Assembly (NCBI GenBank): GCA_016714935.1
Contig: JADKBU010000013.1
Span: 108,702 to 172,701, forward strand
Reading direction: 5' to 3'
Length of the DNA stretch: 64,000 bases
Source of the DNA: Candidatus Accumulibacter propinquus
GTDB taxonomy: Bacteria; Pseudomonadota; Gammaproteobacteria; Burkholderiales; Rhodocyclaceae
Within the stretch, counting starts at the first letter, position 1. The number at the start of each line of letters is the position of its first letter. A program made the translations under genes and the position numbers. Shown piece by piece: positions 27,181 through 36,993 of this stretch. The notes beneath the pieces are model-generated. The model did not search any database. It was not told the DNA's origin and saw only the letters and a list, made by a program, of their open reading frames with translations.

Positions 27181-28599
27181 CTAGAAGCCGGCGCCCTTGA
27201 TCGACTTCAGGCCCTTGTAGACGGCCTTGCTGCCGAGTTGCTCCTCGATGCGCAGCAACTGGTTGTACTTGCAGATGCGATCGGTGCGCGAGAGCGAACC
27301 GGTCTTGATCTGCCCGGCACCCGTGCCGACGGCCAGGTCGGCGATGAAGGAGTCTTCGGTCTCGCCCGAGCGATGCGACGAGATGACGCCGTAGCCTGCC
27401 TTCTGTGCCATCTTGATGGCGTCGAGAGTTTCGGTGACGGTGCCGATCTGGTTGACCTTGATCAGGATCGCGTTGGCCGCCTGCATGTCGATGCCCTGCT
27501 TGAGGCGAGCCGGGTTGGTGACGAAGAAGTCGTCACCAACGATCTGCACCTTGTCGCCGAGTGCCTTGGTCAGCTTGACATAGCCTTCCCAGTCGCTCTG
27601 GTCGAGACCGTCCTCGATCGACACGATCGGGTATTTGCCGCACCATTCGGTGTACTTGGCGATCATGTCGTCGTCGGTGAACAGTTTGTCCGGATTTGAC
27701 TTCCAGAACTTGTAGCCTGCGCGGCCGCCTTCGTCATACAGTTCGGACGATGCGCAGTCGAGGGCGATGCTGATCTGCTTGCCGGGCTTGTAGCCGGCGG
27801 CCGTAATCGCCTGCATGATCACTTCGAGGGATTCGTCGTTGGTCAGGTTGGGTGCAAAGCCGCCTTCGTCGCCGACGGCGGTCACATGCCCGCCTTTCTT
27901 CAGAATGCCTTTCAGCGCGTGGAAGACTTCGGTGATCCAGCGCAGGCCCTCGGAGAAGGAGGGCGCACCGACCGGCATGATCATGAATTCCTGGAAGTCG
28001 ATCAGGTTGTCGGCGTGCTTGCCCCCGTTGATGATATTGGCCATCGGTGTCGGCAAGGCGAAATCACGGTTCTTGTGGATCTTGCCGATGTACTTCCAGA
28101 GCGGCAACTTGCTGACGTTGGCGCCGGCCAGGGTGATCGCCATCGATGCGCCGAGAATGGCATTGGCGCCCAGGTTCGACTTGTTGGGCGTGCCATCGAG
28201 GGCGATCATCGCCTCGTCCAGTTCGCGCTGGTTGAGCGGATTCCTGCCTTTCAGCAGTTTGGCGATCTTGCCGTTCACGGCTTCAACCGCTTTCAGCACG
28301 CCTTTGCCGAGGTAAACCTTCTTGTTGCCGTCGCGTAGCTCGCACGCTTCGAATTCACCGGTCGACGCACCAGACGGTACGGCGGCACGGGCCAGGAAGC
28401 CATTGTCGAGCGTAATGTCGACTTCGACGGTCGGGTTGCCGCGTGAGTCGAGGATTTGCCTGCCGACAACCTTGGTGATCTTGACAAATTCAGGGGTTTC
28501 CACAGGCGCAACAGGCGCAGCTTCCGCTTGTTCCGCTTGTTCGACTACTGCGCCCTCCTGGGCTTTTTCTGCTTTCTTGACTTTTTTGGCTTTTGCCAT
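27181..28599 (-). CDS. eno: Enolase with an N-terminal extension, 472 aa
   Basis: Enolase interconverts 2-phosphoglycerate and phosphoenolpyruvate in glycolysis and gluconeogenesis. The core is complete: ILDSRGNPTVEV, PSGASTGEFEA, the catalytic and Mg-binding region (SIEDGLDQSDW, VGDDFFVTN), the active-site lysine context ILIKVNQIGT, and SHRSGETED. The protein begins with about 38 extra residues rich in K, E, A and Q (MAKAKKVKKAEKAQEG..., ending APVETPEF) before the usual start VKITKVVGRQ. The longer start is supported by GGAG seven bases before ATG 28599 and by the lack of a start codon at the usual position. The family's usual length is about 430. The gene stands alone with its own terminator. 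The extension looks unstructured and basic-then-acidic; its role is unknown. Confidence 0.95.
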   Translation of the reverse strand: MAKAKKVKKAEKAQEGAVVEQAEQAEAAPVAPVETPEFVKITKVVGRQILDSRGNPTVEVDITLDNGFLARAAVPSGASTGEFEACELRDGNKKVYLGKGVLKAVEAVNGKIAKLLKGRNPLNQRELDEAMIALDGTPNKSNLGANAILGASMAITLAGANVSKLPLWKYIGKIHKNRDFALPTPMANIINGGKHADNLIDFQEFMIMPVGAPSFSEGLRWITEVFHALKGILKKGGHVTAVGDEGGFAPNLTNDESLEVIMQAITAAGYKPGKQISIALDCASSELYDEGGRAGYKFWKSNPDKLFTDDDMIAKYTEWCGKYPIVSIEDGLDQSDWEGYVKLTKALGDKVQIVGDDFFVTNPARLKQGIDMQAANAILIKVNQIGTVTETLDAIKMAQKAGYGVISSHRSGETEDSFIADLAVGTGAGQIKTGSLSRTDRICKYNQLLRIEEQLGSKAVYKGLKSIKGAGF

Positions 28600-28848
28600 G
28601 GTGGAACTCCATAGGAGTGGTTCGGGGAAAAGTTCGGGGGAAATTGCGTGCGAAATACCTCTCCCTGATCATACCGAAATCAGATCACAAGGCGCAATGC
28701 TTGGCGACAAGGAAATCCCTGGAAGCTGCCGGCTTGGCGGTCAATGTGCAGTTTGCCGGCGCGCGCTGCGTGACCACGGGGCGATTCAGACGTTCGACAA
28801 GTTCAAGGCGCTTCCAGGAAAAGGCGCGGCATCGCGGGAGCGCCTGGC

Positions 28849-29616
28849 TCAGGATCGGAAGCCGGGATCAAGGCGATCGAGCTTGCGCAGCAGGGCAGGC
28901 CAGGCCAGGCCGCCGCCCGCCCCCTTGGTCACCTGTTGCCATTGCGTCGCGGCCCCTTCGACGATGTGCGGCCCGACATGAATGAGTTCGCCGCCGGCCT
29001 GCGCACGCACCTGAATCATGCAGGTGGTTTCGAAGAAGTACATCGACACGAATGCGTCGGCGATCGAGTCGCCGACGGTGAGCAGACCGTGATTGCGCAG
29101 CATCAGGAAGCGTTTGTCCCCGAGGTCACGTACCAGCCGCGGCTTCTCGTCGTCGTTGAGTGCCACTCCCTCGTAGTCGTGATAGGCGAGCGACGACAGC
29201 ACGAAGATCGAGTGTTGCGAGATCGGCAAGACGCCGCCCGCCTGTGCCGAGACGGCGACGCCATTGACGCTGTGCAGATGCAGGACGCACCCGGCATCCG
29301 CGCGCGCTGCGTGGATGGCACTGTGGATCGTGAACCCGGCGGGATTGATCGGGCTGGGACTGTCCATGACCTTGTTGCCTTCAAGATCCACCTTGACCAG
29401 GTGCGAGGCGGTGATCTCGTCGAACATCATCCCGTAGGGATTGATCAGGAAGTGATGTTCCGATCCGGGAACGCGCGCCGAAATGTGCGTAAAGATCAGG
29501 TCATCCCAGCCGAAGAGTGCCACCAGCCGGTAACAGGCGGCGAGATTGACACGCTGTTCCCACTCGGCCTTGCTGACACCGGCTCGAATGGCAGAAGTGA
29601 AATCGGAATCACTCAT
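28849..29616 (-). CDS. Class II aldolase/adducin family protein, 255 aa
   Basis: This is a metal-dependent member of the class II aldolase/adducin superfamily. The Zn-ligand histidines are visible in LHLHSVNG and, further on, in LRNHGLLTVG. DDLIFTHISARVP and INPYGMMFDEITASHLVKVD form the substrate and phosphate-loop side. The length fits the cytoplasmic group annotated as decarboxylase or aldolase of unknown substrate. It lacks the signature context of fuculose- or ribulose-phosphate aldolase operons. AAAGGAG precedes the ATG. There are no pathway neighbours, so the substrate cannot be named. Confidence 0.85.
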   Translation of the reverse strand: MSDSDFTSAIRAGVSKAEWEQRVNLAACYRLVALFGWDDLIFTHISARVPGSEHHFLINPYGMMFDEITASHLVKVDLEGNKVMDSPSPINPAGFTIHSAIHAARADAGCVLHLHSVNGVAVSAQAGGVLPISQHSIFVLSSLAYHDYEGVALNDDEKPRLVRDLGDKRFLMLRNHGLLTVGDSIADAFVSMYFFETTCMIQVRAQAGGELIHVGPHIVEGAATQWQQVTKGAGGGLAWPALLRKLDRLDPGFRS

Positions 29617-30123
29617 CGCGGATCTCCTTTCGCTAGTGGCAGGTTTCGACCATGACCTTCGGCGGACTTCCGGAGATCATATGGCGTCGACTCACCGAAG
29701 TGGTTGAGGTTCCAAGCGTGTTGCCGGGTCAGTCGCGCCCGCCAGACCACGAGCGCAGCGCGCGTGTCCGGACTTCGGCGAACGCCTTGGTGCTGCTGGC
29801 GTCGCATGCACAGGAACTTGCCGGGAGCGAGCCAAACCCGGGCAGGGCTGCCGACTGGGCTGATCTTTCCGCCAGCTTCGGCAAAGGGTTTATCCTATGC
29901 CGGTGGTTGCGACGGCGTTGGGCCGGCTGAATGGCGCCGCCAGACTTTCAGGCGATTTGACGGTCTTCGCCATGGCCCGAATAGGGAGGCGATGGTCATT
30001 TTCCACATGCCCTGACACGTTTGCCGTCGCCTGGAGATTCGCCAGTCGCCAACGCCACCTGTACATTGACAGAATACTCAAGGCCAGGATTCGCCACTTG
30101 CCACGCCGGCATCCGATAAACTC
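29617..30123. other. Intergenic region, nothing recognised
   Basis: These 507 bases lie between the divergent aldolase and tamA genes. Open frames here have poor starts and shadow-like composition. TTGACA at 30066-30071 could be a -35 element for tamA, but no good -10 follows at the right spacing. No repeat or RNA gene is seen. Confidence 0.4.
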
Positions 30124-31833
30124 ATGCACAAGCTCCTTGTCATTGCCACCCTGCTGCTCGCCGTCCCGGCTTCCGCCACGGTGCCCCGGATCGTGGCGCC
30201 GCAGGAGGTGCGCGAACTGCTGAGTGATTACCTGGAACTCGGCGAGGTCACCGACGCTCCGGCGCGGGCGGCTTTCGAGCGCCGGATGCAGCGTGAGGTC
30301 GCCAGGCTGCTGGCTACCGAGGGGTACTTCTCGCCCGTTGTCGTGCTTCACCAGCGCGGCGAGGAACTGCTGCTGGAGGTCGATCCCGGGGCACGCTCGC
30401 GGATCGGCAGCGTGCATATCGAGATCACGGGTCCGCTCGATCCGGAGCGTCGCCAGGCGCTGACAAGTGCCTGGAAACTCAAAGCCGGGCAGCCCTTCCG
30501 GCAAGCCGATTGGGATGAGGCCAAGCAATCGTTTCTTGCCGACCTGCTGGCGGTGGACTACGCCGCCGCGCACCTGCAGGAGACCCTCGCCGAAGTCGAT
30601 CCTGAAGTCCGGCGCGTCGACCTGCGGGTCGTCGCCGTGAGCGGGCCGCGCTACCGCTTCGGCGAAGTACGCATCAGCGGCCTGCAGCGCTATTCTCCGG
30701 AACTCGTCGAACGCTTCAACCGCAGCGTCAAGCCCGGCGAGGACTATCGCGAGGAACGGTTGCTGGCCTTGCAGGCAGCCTTGCAGAGTACGCCGTACTT
30801 TTCTTCGGTAAACGTCTCTCTGGAACGCAGCGAGGCCGCTGACCTGCCGTCGAGTGTAGAGGATGAGCGGGTGACCGCGCCGGTGCGCGTGCTGCTGCGC
30901 GAGCGCGCGCCGTATCAGGTGTCGTTGGGTGCCGGTTACAGCACCAATACTGGCGCGCGAGTCGAAGCAGAATACCGCAGCAGTGATCTCTTCGGCCGCG
31001 CCTGGGAACTGCAGACCGGCCTGCGCTTCGAGCAGGTTCGTCAGACGGCTTATGCCGACGTTTTTTTTCCGCCGGACGCGGCGCAAGGCCGCGACGGTGT
31101 CGGTACCGCGGTCGAACATTCCGATATCGAGCGCCTGGAGATCAGGCGCTTTGCGGTCGGTGCGACACGTGTGCAGCGGCGTGGCAGCATCGAGGAGCGC
31201 CTGGGGCTGAACTGGCAGGAGGAAGAGCGGTCCCCGCAGGGAGCGCCGTCGAGCACGGCGCGTGCGCTGACCGCGCAGGTCGGCTGGACCTGGCGGCGGG
31301 CCAGGGATCTGCTGGATCCGGCCGAAGGCGTGTCGCTGCAGTTGCAGTTGGGAGGCGGCAGCAAGCAACTGCTCTCCGACCAGAACTTTCTGCGCACCTA
31401 CCTGCGCTACAGTCAGGGAATCCCGCTCAGCGCCAGCGACGCGCTGCTTTTTCGCGGTGAACTGGGGGCGACCCTGGCGCCTTCGTCGCAGGGCATTCCG
31501 CAGGATTTCCTCTTTCGCGCCGGCGGCAGCAACTCGGTGCGTGGCTACGCGTACCAGAGCCTCGGGGTCAAGGAAGGCGCGGCAATCGTCGGCGGCCGTT
31601 ACCTGGCGACGATGAGTGCCGAATACACGCACTGGGTCAATGCGACCTGGGGTGCGGCGGCATTTGTCGACGCCGGTAACGCCGTCGATGATCGTCAGGC
31701 GCTGGATCTTGCCGTGGGCTACGGCCTGGGCGCACGCTGGAAAAGCCCGGCCGGGCCGCTGGGTATCGACCTCGCTTACGGCCAGCGCGAGGGCAAGGTG
31801 CGGCTGGATTTTTCCCTGGCGATCCCCTTTTGA
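30124..31833 (+). CDS. tamA: TamA, Omp85-family outer-membrane assembly factor, 569 aa
   Basis: TamA is the outer-membrane partner of the translocation and assembly module (TAM), which helps insert certain beta-barrel proteins and supports lipid transport. A signal peptide (residues 1-18, ending PASA) is followed by POTRA domains (about 25-260) and a 16-stranded barrel. The Omp85 signature FRAGGSNSVRGYAYQSLG lies near residue 465. The last residues (LDFSLAIPF) end in the expected aromatic. The length is that of E. coli TamA (577). No clear Shine-Dalgarno precedes the ATG. tamB starts 25 bases downstream, the usual operon. Confidence 0.92.
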   Translation: MHKLLVIATLLLAVPASATVPRIVAPQEVRELLSDYLELGEVTDAPARAAFERRMQREVARLLATEGYFSPVVVLHQRGEELLLEVDPGARSRIGSVHIEITGPLDPERRQALTSAWKLKAGQPFRQADWDEAKQSFLADLLAVDYAAAHLQETLAEVDPEVRRVDLRVVAVSGPRYRFGEVRISGLQRYSPELVERFNRSVKPGEDYREERLLALQAALQSTPYFSSVNVSLERSEAADLPSSVEDERVTAPVRVLLRERAPYQVSLGAGYSTNTGARVEAEYRSSDLFGRAWELQTGLRFEQVRQTAYADVFFPPDAAQGRDGVGTAVEHSDIERLEIRRFAVGATRVQRRGSIEERLGLNWQEEERSPQGAPSSTARALTAQVGWTWRRARDLLDPAEGVSLQLQLGGGSKQLLSDQNFLRTYLRYSQGIPLSASDALLFRGELGATLAPSSQGIPQDFLFRAGGSNSVRGYAYQSLGVKEGAAIVGGRYLATMSAEYTHWVNATWGAAAFVDAGNAVDDRQALDLAVGYGLGARWKSPAGPLGIDLAYGQREGKVRLDFSLAIPF

Positions 31834-31858
31834 ACGACCTCAGCGAGGAGATCCGGCG

Positions 31859-34800
31859 ATGAGCGAGGAGACGACTGCGCCCGCGAACCCAGCTCCGCCA
31901 CCGCTTCCCCGGCGCTGGCGTTGGCTGGCGCCCCTGGGCTGCGTGCTGGCCCTGTGCGGTGGCGTCACGTGGTTGCTGGCCAGCGAGGGTGGCTTGCGCG
32001 TGGTGTGTCGGGTCATCGAACGGCTTGCTGCCGAGCAACTCAGGATCGAGGCACCGGCCGGCGCCCTGAATGGTGCCTTTTCGCTGCAGGCGGTGCATTG
32101 GCGCAGTGCGACGCTGGATCTGCAGTTGCAGGAAGTGCGGCTGATCTGGCGGCCGGTCGATTTGTTGCACGGTCGACTGGCCATCAGCAGCGTCAGCGTC
32201 GAGCGCCTGCGCGTTTCGCATGTCGCCAACAGCGAGCCGTTGCAACTGCCCGACAACCTGCGCCTGGGGTTCGGCGTGGCGATCGATCAACTCGTCGTCG
32301 CACGCATCGAAGTCGGCGAGCATGCCTTCCCGGACGGCAAGGCGACGGCGATTGCCGAGTCGGTCGAGGGACAACTGGCGAGTGACGGCTCGCTGCATCG
32401 GCTGTCCGGCTTGCGCGCGCGTGTCGCCGGCCTGGGCGTTGTCGGCGAGGCTTCCCTGGCGGCCACGCGGCCGTTCGCGCTGACGGCGAAAGCCGGCGTC
32501 GAGGGCGAAGCGGCGGGACGCGCGCTGGTTTTCGATGCCGCCGCCGAAGGCCGGCTGGAGGAATTCACGGTGATCGGCAGCGCCAGGCCGCGCAAGCCGG
32601 GCACGGGTGAAGCCTTTGGCGGCCAACTGCGGGCGCGGATGACGCCGTTCTCGTCACAGCCGGTCGGGGAGGCGCTGGTCACACTTTCGGCGATCGACCC
32701 GGCGGCCTGGATCGAAGGCGCTCCGCAGGCCATCTTCGATGTGCAGGTCGAGCTGCAGCCGCGGGGTGGTTCGCCGACCGGCCTGGGTGGGCGGTTGACG
32801 ATGCTCAATCGGCGTCCCGGGCCCCTCGACCGACACGGCCTGCCGCTCGAATCGCTGCGGGCCGGCCTGAGTCTGGGCGACGACGAGTTGCGCCTGGCTG
32901 ATCTCGATGTGCGTCTGTTGGGCGGCGGACGCCTGCAAGGCAGCGGTACCCTGCGCGATGCCGAACTGGCGTTGCATCTGGCGGTGAGGTCGCTCGACGC
33001 GAGTGCGCTGCATGGCAGCCTGCGTCGCACGCTGCTTGCCGGCCCGCTGCGCGCCACGATCGGGTTGAACCGGCAGGTACTGGAAACCGAGTTGCGCGAC
33101 CCGCAGTTCACGATCCAGGGCCGGCTGGCGATCGACCCGGCCACGGTGCTCGTCGAGAAGTTGCGCCTGGTCGCCGGCGACGCGCAGCTGGTCGCCAGTG
33201 GCCAGGTGGCGCAGGCGGGGAGCGGGAAGTTCGCCTTGCGGGGAGCGCTGCAGAATTTCGACCCCAGTCGTTTTGCGAAGCTGCCGCCGGCGCGCCTCAA
33301 TGCCGACTTCGACGCGCAGGGGAGCAGCCGGCCGCAGCTTGCTCTGGGCCTGCGTTTTGGCCTGCGCAACAGCCACCTGGGTACGGAAGCCCTGTCCGGC
33401 AGCGGTGAAATCGATCTTGCCGGGCAGCGCCTGCGCAAGGCCGACGTCGCACTGATTGCGGGCAACAATCGCCTGACGGCCAAGGGTGCCTTTGGCGCCG
33501 TCGGCGATCGGCTGACCGTGTCGATTAGCGCACCGAAGCTCGATCCACTCGGGATAGCGGGCGACATCAATGGTCAACTCGTTCTCGGTGGCAGTGCCAG
33601 CGCGCCTGAACTGAGCGCGGATCTGAAGTCGACGCGCCTGGCGTTTGCCGGCGTCGGGCAGATTCGCGGACTCAATCTCGTCGCGCAACTCGGTGACGGC
33701 AATCAGGGGGTGGTGTCGGGCAAGCTGCATCTGGCCGGTGCCGATCTGGCATCTGGAAGCACGGTCCTGCGCGAACTGGAGCTCGACGCCGATGGCGTAC
33801 GCAGCCGGCACCGTTTGCGTGGCCAGGTTGGCCTGTCGGGCAAACGCGAGCTGCAGTTGCTGCTGGAGGGCGGTCTGGCCGCGCCGGCTGCCGGCCTCAA
33901 CTGGTCAGGGACGCTCCGGGAGTTCACGCTGTCCTCGGGCATCGACCGGAGTCAGCCCTTCCTGCGTCTGGCTGCGGCGGCGCCGCTGCAGGTCGGGACG
34001 GCGGCCTTGAATGCCGGCCCGGCCGACTTCCTCGGCGCCGGCTGGTCGGTGCACCTGGAGCGCGTGCGTTACCAGCAGCAGCGCTGGCAGAGCGTTGGCA
34101 GCCTGCACGCCTTGCCGGTGCTTGATACCCTCCGCGAATTCCCGGAATGGTTCGAGTCGTTTTCCGGCGCGGTGAAAGGCAATGGCGATTCGCTGCGTCT
34201 CAACGGCGAGTGGGATATCGGCAGTGCCCCGGCCATCGCTACCTTGCCGCAGCGGAGTCTCGCGACGGGCCGCCTGCGTCTGTGGCGTGCGAGCGGCGAT
34301 CTCTCGATCGGCGCGTTGCCTTTGGGCCTGGAAGAGGGCACCTTCAACCTGCTGGCCGCGGATGGACGCCTCGCCGGCCAGTTCAAGTTGCGCGGCAAAC
34401 GGCTCGGCGAACTGGCCGGCGAGCTTGACGCCGCCAGCTCTGCCGCTGCCGTGCTCGACCGAGCGGCTCCCTGGCATGGCCAGATCCGGGTGAGTGCCCC
34501 GGATCTGGCCTGGGCCGGCCCGCTGCTCGGCGAGGGTTGGCAACTCGGCGGGCGTCTGGCCGGTGCGATGCGGATCGAAGGGACCCCGGCCCAGCCACGC
34601 CTCAGTGGGGAATGGCGTGGCGACGACCTGGCGCTGCGTGTCCTGGACCAGGCGATGCGTCTCGAAAAAGGAAAGCTGCTCGTTGAATTGAGTGGTGAAA
34701 CTGACGGTGACGTTCGCCTGGTCCTGAAGCAGTTGACCTTCGACAGTCTGCTGCAGCCGTTGCCGCGCGCGCTGCTGCTTGACCCTGGCATCGACGCCGG

Positions 34801-35875
34801 CACCCTGACCGGCAAACCGGGGCGGGTCGAGGCGACCGGCGAACTGCGTGCCGGACATGCGGAGGGTGAGCTGACCTTGCGCGCTGAACGTCTGGGCGTG
34901 ATGCAACGGCCGGATCAGTGGGTTCTGGTTTCCGGTGATGCGCAGTTCAAGCTGGGTGAGCGGGTGCTCGATGTGTTGGGGCGCTTCCGGCTGGACGCGG
35001 GGTACTGGGAACTGGCCAGGAGCGGTACGCCGCAGCTCTCGGAGGACGTGCTGATCAAGCGCCAGAGCACGGCACCGGCGAAGGTTCCGGCGCCGGTGCG
35101 GCTGTTGTCGCTTGACCTCGACGCGGAACTCGGCCGCCATTTCCACTTTCGCGGGGCAGGCGTCGAGAGTCGTCTGGTGGGGGCGGTGAACATTCGCTCC
35201 GCAGGCAGCGGATTGCCGCGGGCGACCGGTACGATCCGTACGCAGGAGGGTCGTTTCGATGCCTATGGCCAGAAGCTCGAAATCGAGCGCGGCATTCTCA
35301 ACTTCCAGGGGCTGATCGACAATCCCGGCCTCAATATCCGTGCCGTGCGCGGCAACCTGCCGGTCGAGGCTGGCGTCGAGGTTACCGGCACGGCCCGGCG
35401 GCCGGTCGTACGGCTGGTTTCCGACCCCGAAGTGCCGGACGCCGAGAAGCTGTCCTGGCTGGTGCTCGGGCACGCGCCGGATCAGCAGCGCGGGCAGGAT
35501 TCCGCGGTGCTGCTGGCCGCCGCGCAGACGATCCTCGGCGGGCAGGACGGTGGGCCCCTGAAGGCGGTGCAGCGTGGCCTGGGTATCGACGAGTTCGGCA
35601 TCAGCAGTGGCCGGCTCGATGGATCCGGCCAGCAACAGACCAGTCGCATCGCCAGTACCACCGGTTTCGGCCCCAGTGACACGACGACCGGCCAGATCGT
35701 CAGCGTTGGCAAGCGGCTGTCGTCGAACATGCTGATCAGCTACGATCAGTCGCTGACCACGGCCGGGAGCGTCGTCAAGCTGACTGTCAACCTCAGCCGT
35801 AATCTCTCTCTGGTGGGTCGCGCCGGCTCTGATACCGGGCTCGACCTGCTCTGGAATTACCGCTTCGGGCGCTAG
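31859..35875 (+). CDS. tamB: TamB, translocation and assembly module inner-membrane component, 1,338 aa
   Basis: TamB is anchored in the inner membrane and spans the periplasm to contact TamA. The protein has a cytoplasmic proline-rich start, one signal-anchor helix (about residues 25-45, LAPLGCVLALCGGVTWLLA), and a long beta-helical body of repeats (GxLRLxG-type). It ends in a DUF490 domain (about 1000-1338) with LSWLVLGHAP and the terminal LLWNYRFGR. The start at 31859 is preceded by GAGGAG; a longer frame upstream overlaps tamA and is not used. Length is similar to E. coli TamB (1,259). With tamA it forms a two-gene operon. Confidence 0.92.
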   Translation: MSEETTAPANPAPPPLPRRWRWLAPLGCVLALCGGVTWLLASEGGLRVVCRVIERLAAEQLRIEAPAGALNGAFSLQAVHWRSATLDLQLQEVRLIWRPVDLLHGRLAISSVSVERLRVSHVANSEPLQLPDNLRLGFGVAIDQLVVARIEVGEHAFPDGKATAIAESVEGQLASDGSLHRLSGLRARVAGLGVVGEASLAATRPFALTAKAGVEGEAAGRALVFDAAAEGRLEEFTVIGSARPRKPGTGEAFGGQLRARMTPFSSQPVGEALVTLSAIDPAAWIEGAPQAIFDVQVELQPRGGSPTGLGGRLTMLNRRPGPLDRHGLPLESLRAGLSLGDDELRLADLDVRLLGGGRLQGSGTLRDAELALHLAVRSLDASALHGSLRRTLLAGPLRATIGLNRQVLETELRDPQFTIQGRLAIDPATVLVEKLRLVAGDAQLVASGQVAQAGSGKFALRGALQNFDPSRFAKLPPARLNADFDAQGSSRPQLALGLRFGLRNSHLGTEALSGSGEIDLAGQRLRKADVALIAGNNRLTAKGAFGAVGDRLTVSISAPKLDPLGIAGDINGQLVLGGSASAPELSADLKSTRLAFAGVGQIRGLNLVAQLGDGNQGVVSGKLHLAGADLASGSTVLRELELDADGVRSRHRLRGQVGLSGKRELQLLLEGGLAAPAAGLNWSGTLREFTLSSGIDRSQPFLRLAAAAPLQVGTAALNAGPADFLGAGWSVHLERVRYQQQRWQSVGSLHALPVLDTLREFPEWFESFSGAVKGNGDSLRLNGEWDIGSAPAIATLPQRSLATGRLRLWRASGDLSIGALPLGLEEGTFNLLAADGRLAGQFKLRGKRLGELAGELDAASSAAAVLDRAAPWHGQIRVSAPDLAWAGPLLGEGWQLGGRLAGAMRIEGTPAQPRLSGEWRGDDLALRVLDQAMRLEKGKLLVELSGETDGDVRLVLKQLTFDSLLQPLPRALLLDPGIDAGTLTGKPGRVEATGELRAGHAEGELTLRAERLGVMQRPDQWVLVSGDAQFKLGERVLDVLGRFRLDAGYWELARSGTPQLSEDVLIKRQSTAPAKVPAPVRLLSLDLDAELGRHFHFRGAGVESRLVGAVNIRSAGSGLPRATGTIRTQEGRFDAYGQKLEIERGILNFQGLIDNPGLNIRAVRGNLPVEAGVEVTGTARRPVVRLVSDPEVPDAEKLSWLVLGHAPDQQRGQDSAVLLAAAQTILGGQDGGPLKAVQRGLGIDEFGISSGRLDGSGQQQTSRIASTTGFGPSDTTTGQIVSVGKRLSSNMLISYDQSLTTAGSVVKLTVNLSRNLSLVGRAGSDTGLDLLWNYRFGR

Positions 35876-35949
35876 CCCGGTGCCCCCTCGGATGGCCGCG
35901 GTACCGCGCCGGAAAGGGTTGGCAGGGGGTTGGGCGGTGCCGCGGCGGG

Positions 35950-36993
35950 TTACCTTGGGGTGGCGGCTTCGCCGTTTCGACCGGCACCGGCTGCCGCTCG
36001 TCGCAGCCGGTCGGCGACGGCCGCCCAGGCTGGCGTGGCCGGAATTTCCTCGACCAGGATCAGGTCCGTGGCGGCGCGGTCGAGGTCGCGAAGCGCCGCA
36101 TAGAGCGTGCGCGCGTAGCCGCGGGGATCGCTCGGCAAGCGGCGCACGGCCAGTGCCGCGCCGTCGTCCGGAAGTTCGCTGTGACAGAGAACGGCACAGC
36201 GTCGCCGGCTGCAGCGCAGGCGCTCGATGGCTTCGGCAAGTCGCTCCGGGGTCACCAGCAGCAATGGCGTCGTCGGCGCATAGTGGGCCGCCAGCGAGCC
36301 GGAGACGCGCGGCGTGCCGTCGTCGGCCTGGTGACCGACGATCTCCGGCAACACGCCGATGACCGTCTGGATCTGTTCGGGGGTGACGCGGCCGGGGCGC
36401 AGCAGACGCGGCGGCAGGCCTGCGGCGGGTGTCAGGTCGAGAATCGTCGACTCGATCCCCACCGGGCAGCGCCCGCCATCGAGGATCAGGCCGACGGCGT
36501 CGCCGAGTTCGTCGCGCACATGCGCGGCTTCGGTCGGGCTGATCCGGCCGAAGCGATTCGCCGATGGGGCGGCGATGCCGGACATGCCGTCGACCCCGCC
36601 ACCGGCCCGTGCATAGGCTCGCAGCAAGGCCAGTGCCAGCGGGTGTGCGGGAACGCGCAGTCCGACGCTGTCCTGCCCGCCGGTGATGGCCGACGATACG
36701 GCCGGCGCGCGTTTGAGAATCAGGGTCAGCGGGCCGGGCCAGAATGCCTCGGCCAGTTCCCAGGCCACTGCCGGGATCTCGCGCGCCCAGCGGTCGAGGT
36801 AGCCATCGGCCGGCAGATGCACGATCAGCGGATGATCGGCGGGTCGCCCCTTGGCGGCGAAGATTCTGCCGACGGCTGTCGGGTTGGCCGCGTCTGCCCC
36901 GAGGCCATAGACTGTCTCGGTCGGAAAGGCAACCAGTTCGCCGGCTTGCAGCAGCGCGACGGCGCGATCGATCTCGTGGACATCAGACGGCAT
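35950..36993 (-). CDS. Threonylcarbamoyl-AMP synthase (Sua5 type), 347 aa
   Basis: The enzyme makes L-threonylcarbamoyl-AMP from Thr, bicarbonate and ATP for the universal t6A37 tRNA modification. The YrdC-like domain (about 1-200) shows VAFPTETVYGLGADA, AAKGRPADHPLIVHL and the SANRFGRISPT region. The C-terminal Sua5 domain (about 230-345) marks the long Sua5/YwlC type rather than short TsaC. The ATG overlaps the purK stop by 11 bases, so it is the last gene of the folD-purE-purK operon and is probably translationally coupled. Such linkage to purE/purK occurs in several betaproteobacteria. Confidence 0.92.
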   Translation of the reverse strand: MPSDVHEIDRAVALLQAGELVAFPTETVYGLGADAANPTAVGRIFAAKGRPADHPLIVHLPADGYLDRWAREIPAVAWELAEAFWPGPLTLILKRAPAVSSAITGGQDSVGLRVPAHPLALALLRAYARAGGGVDGMSGIAAPSANRFGRISPTEAAHVRDELGDAVGLILDGGRCPVGIESTILDLTPAAGLPPRLLRPGRVTPEQIQTVIGVLPEIVGHQADDGTPRVSGSLAAHYAPTTPLLLVTPERLAEAIERLRCSRRRCAVLCHSELPDDGAALAVRRLPSDPRGYARTLYAALRDLDRAATDLILVEEIPATPAWAAVADRLRRAAAGAGRNGEAATPR

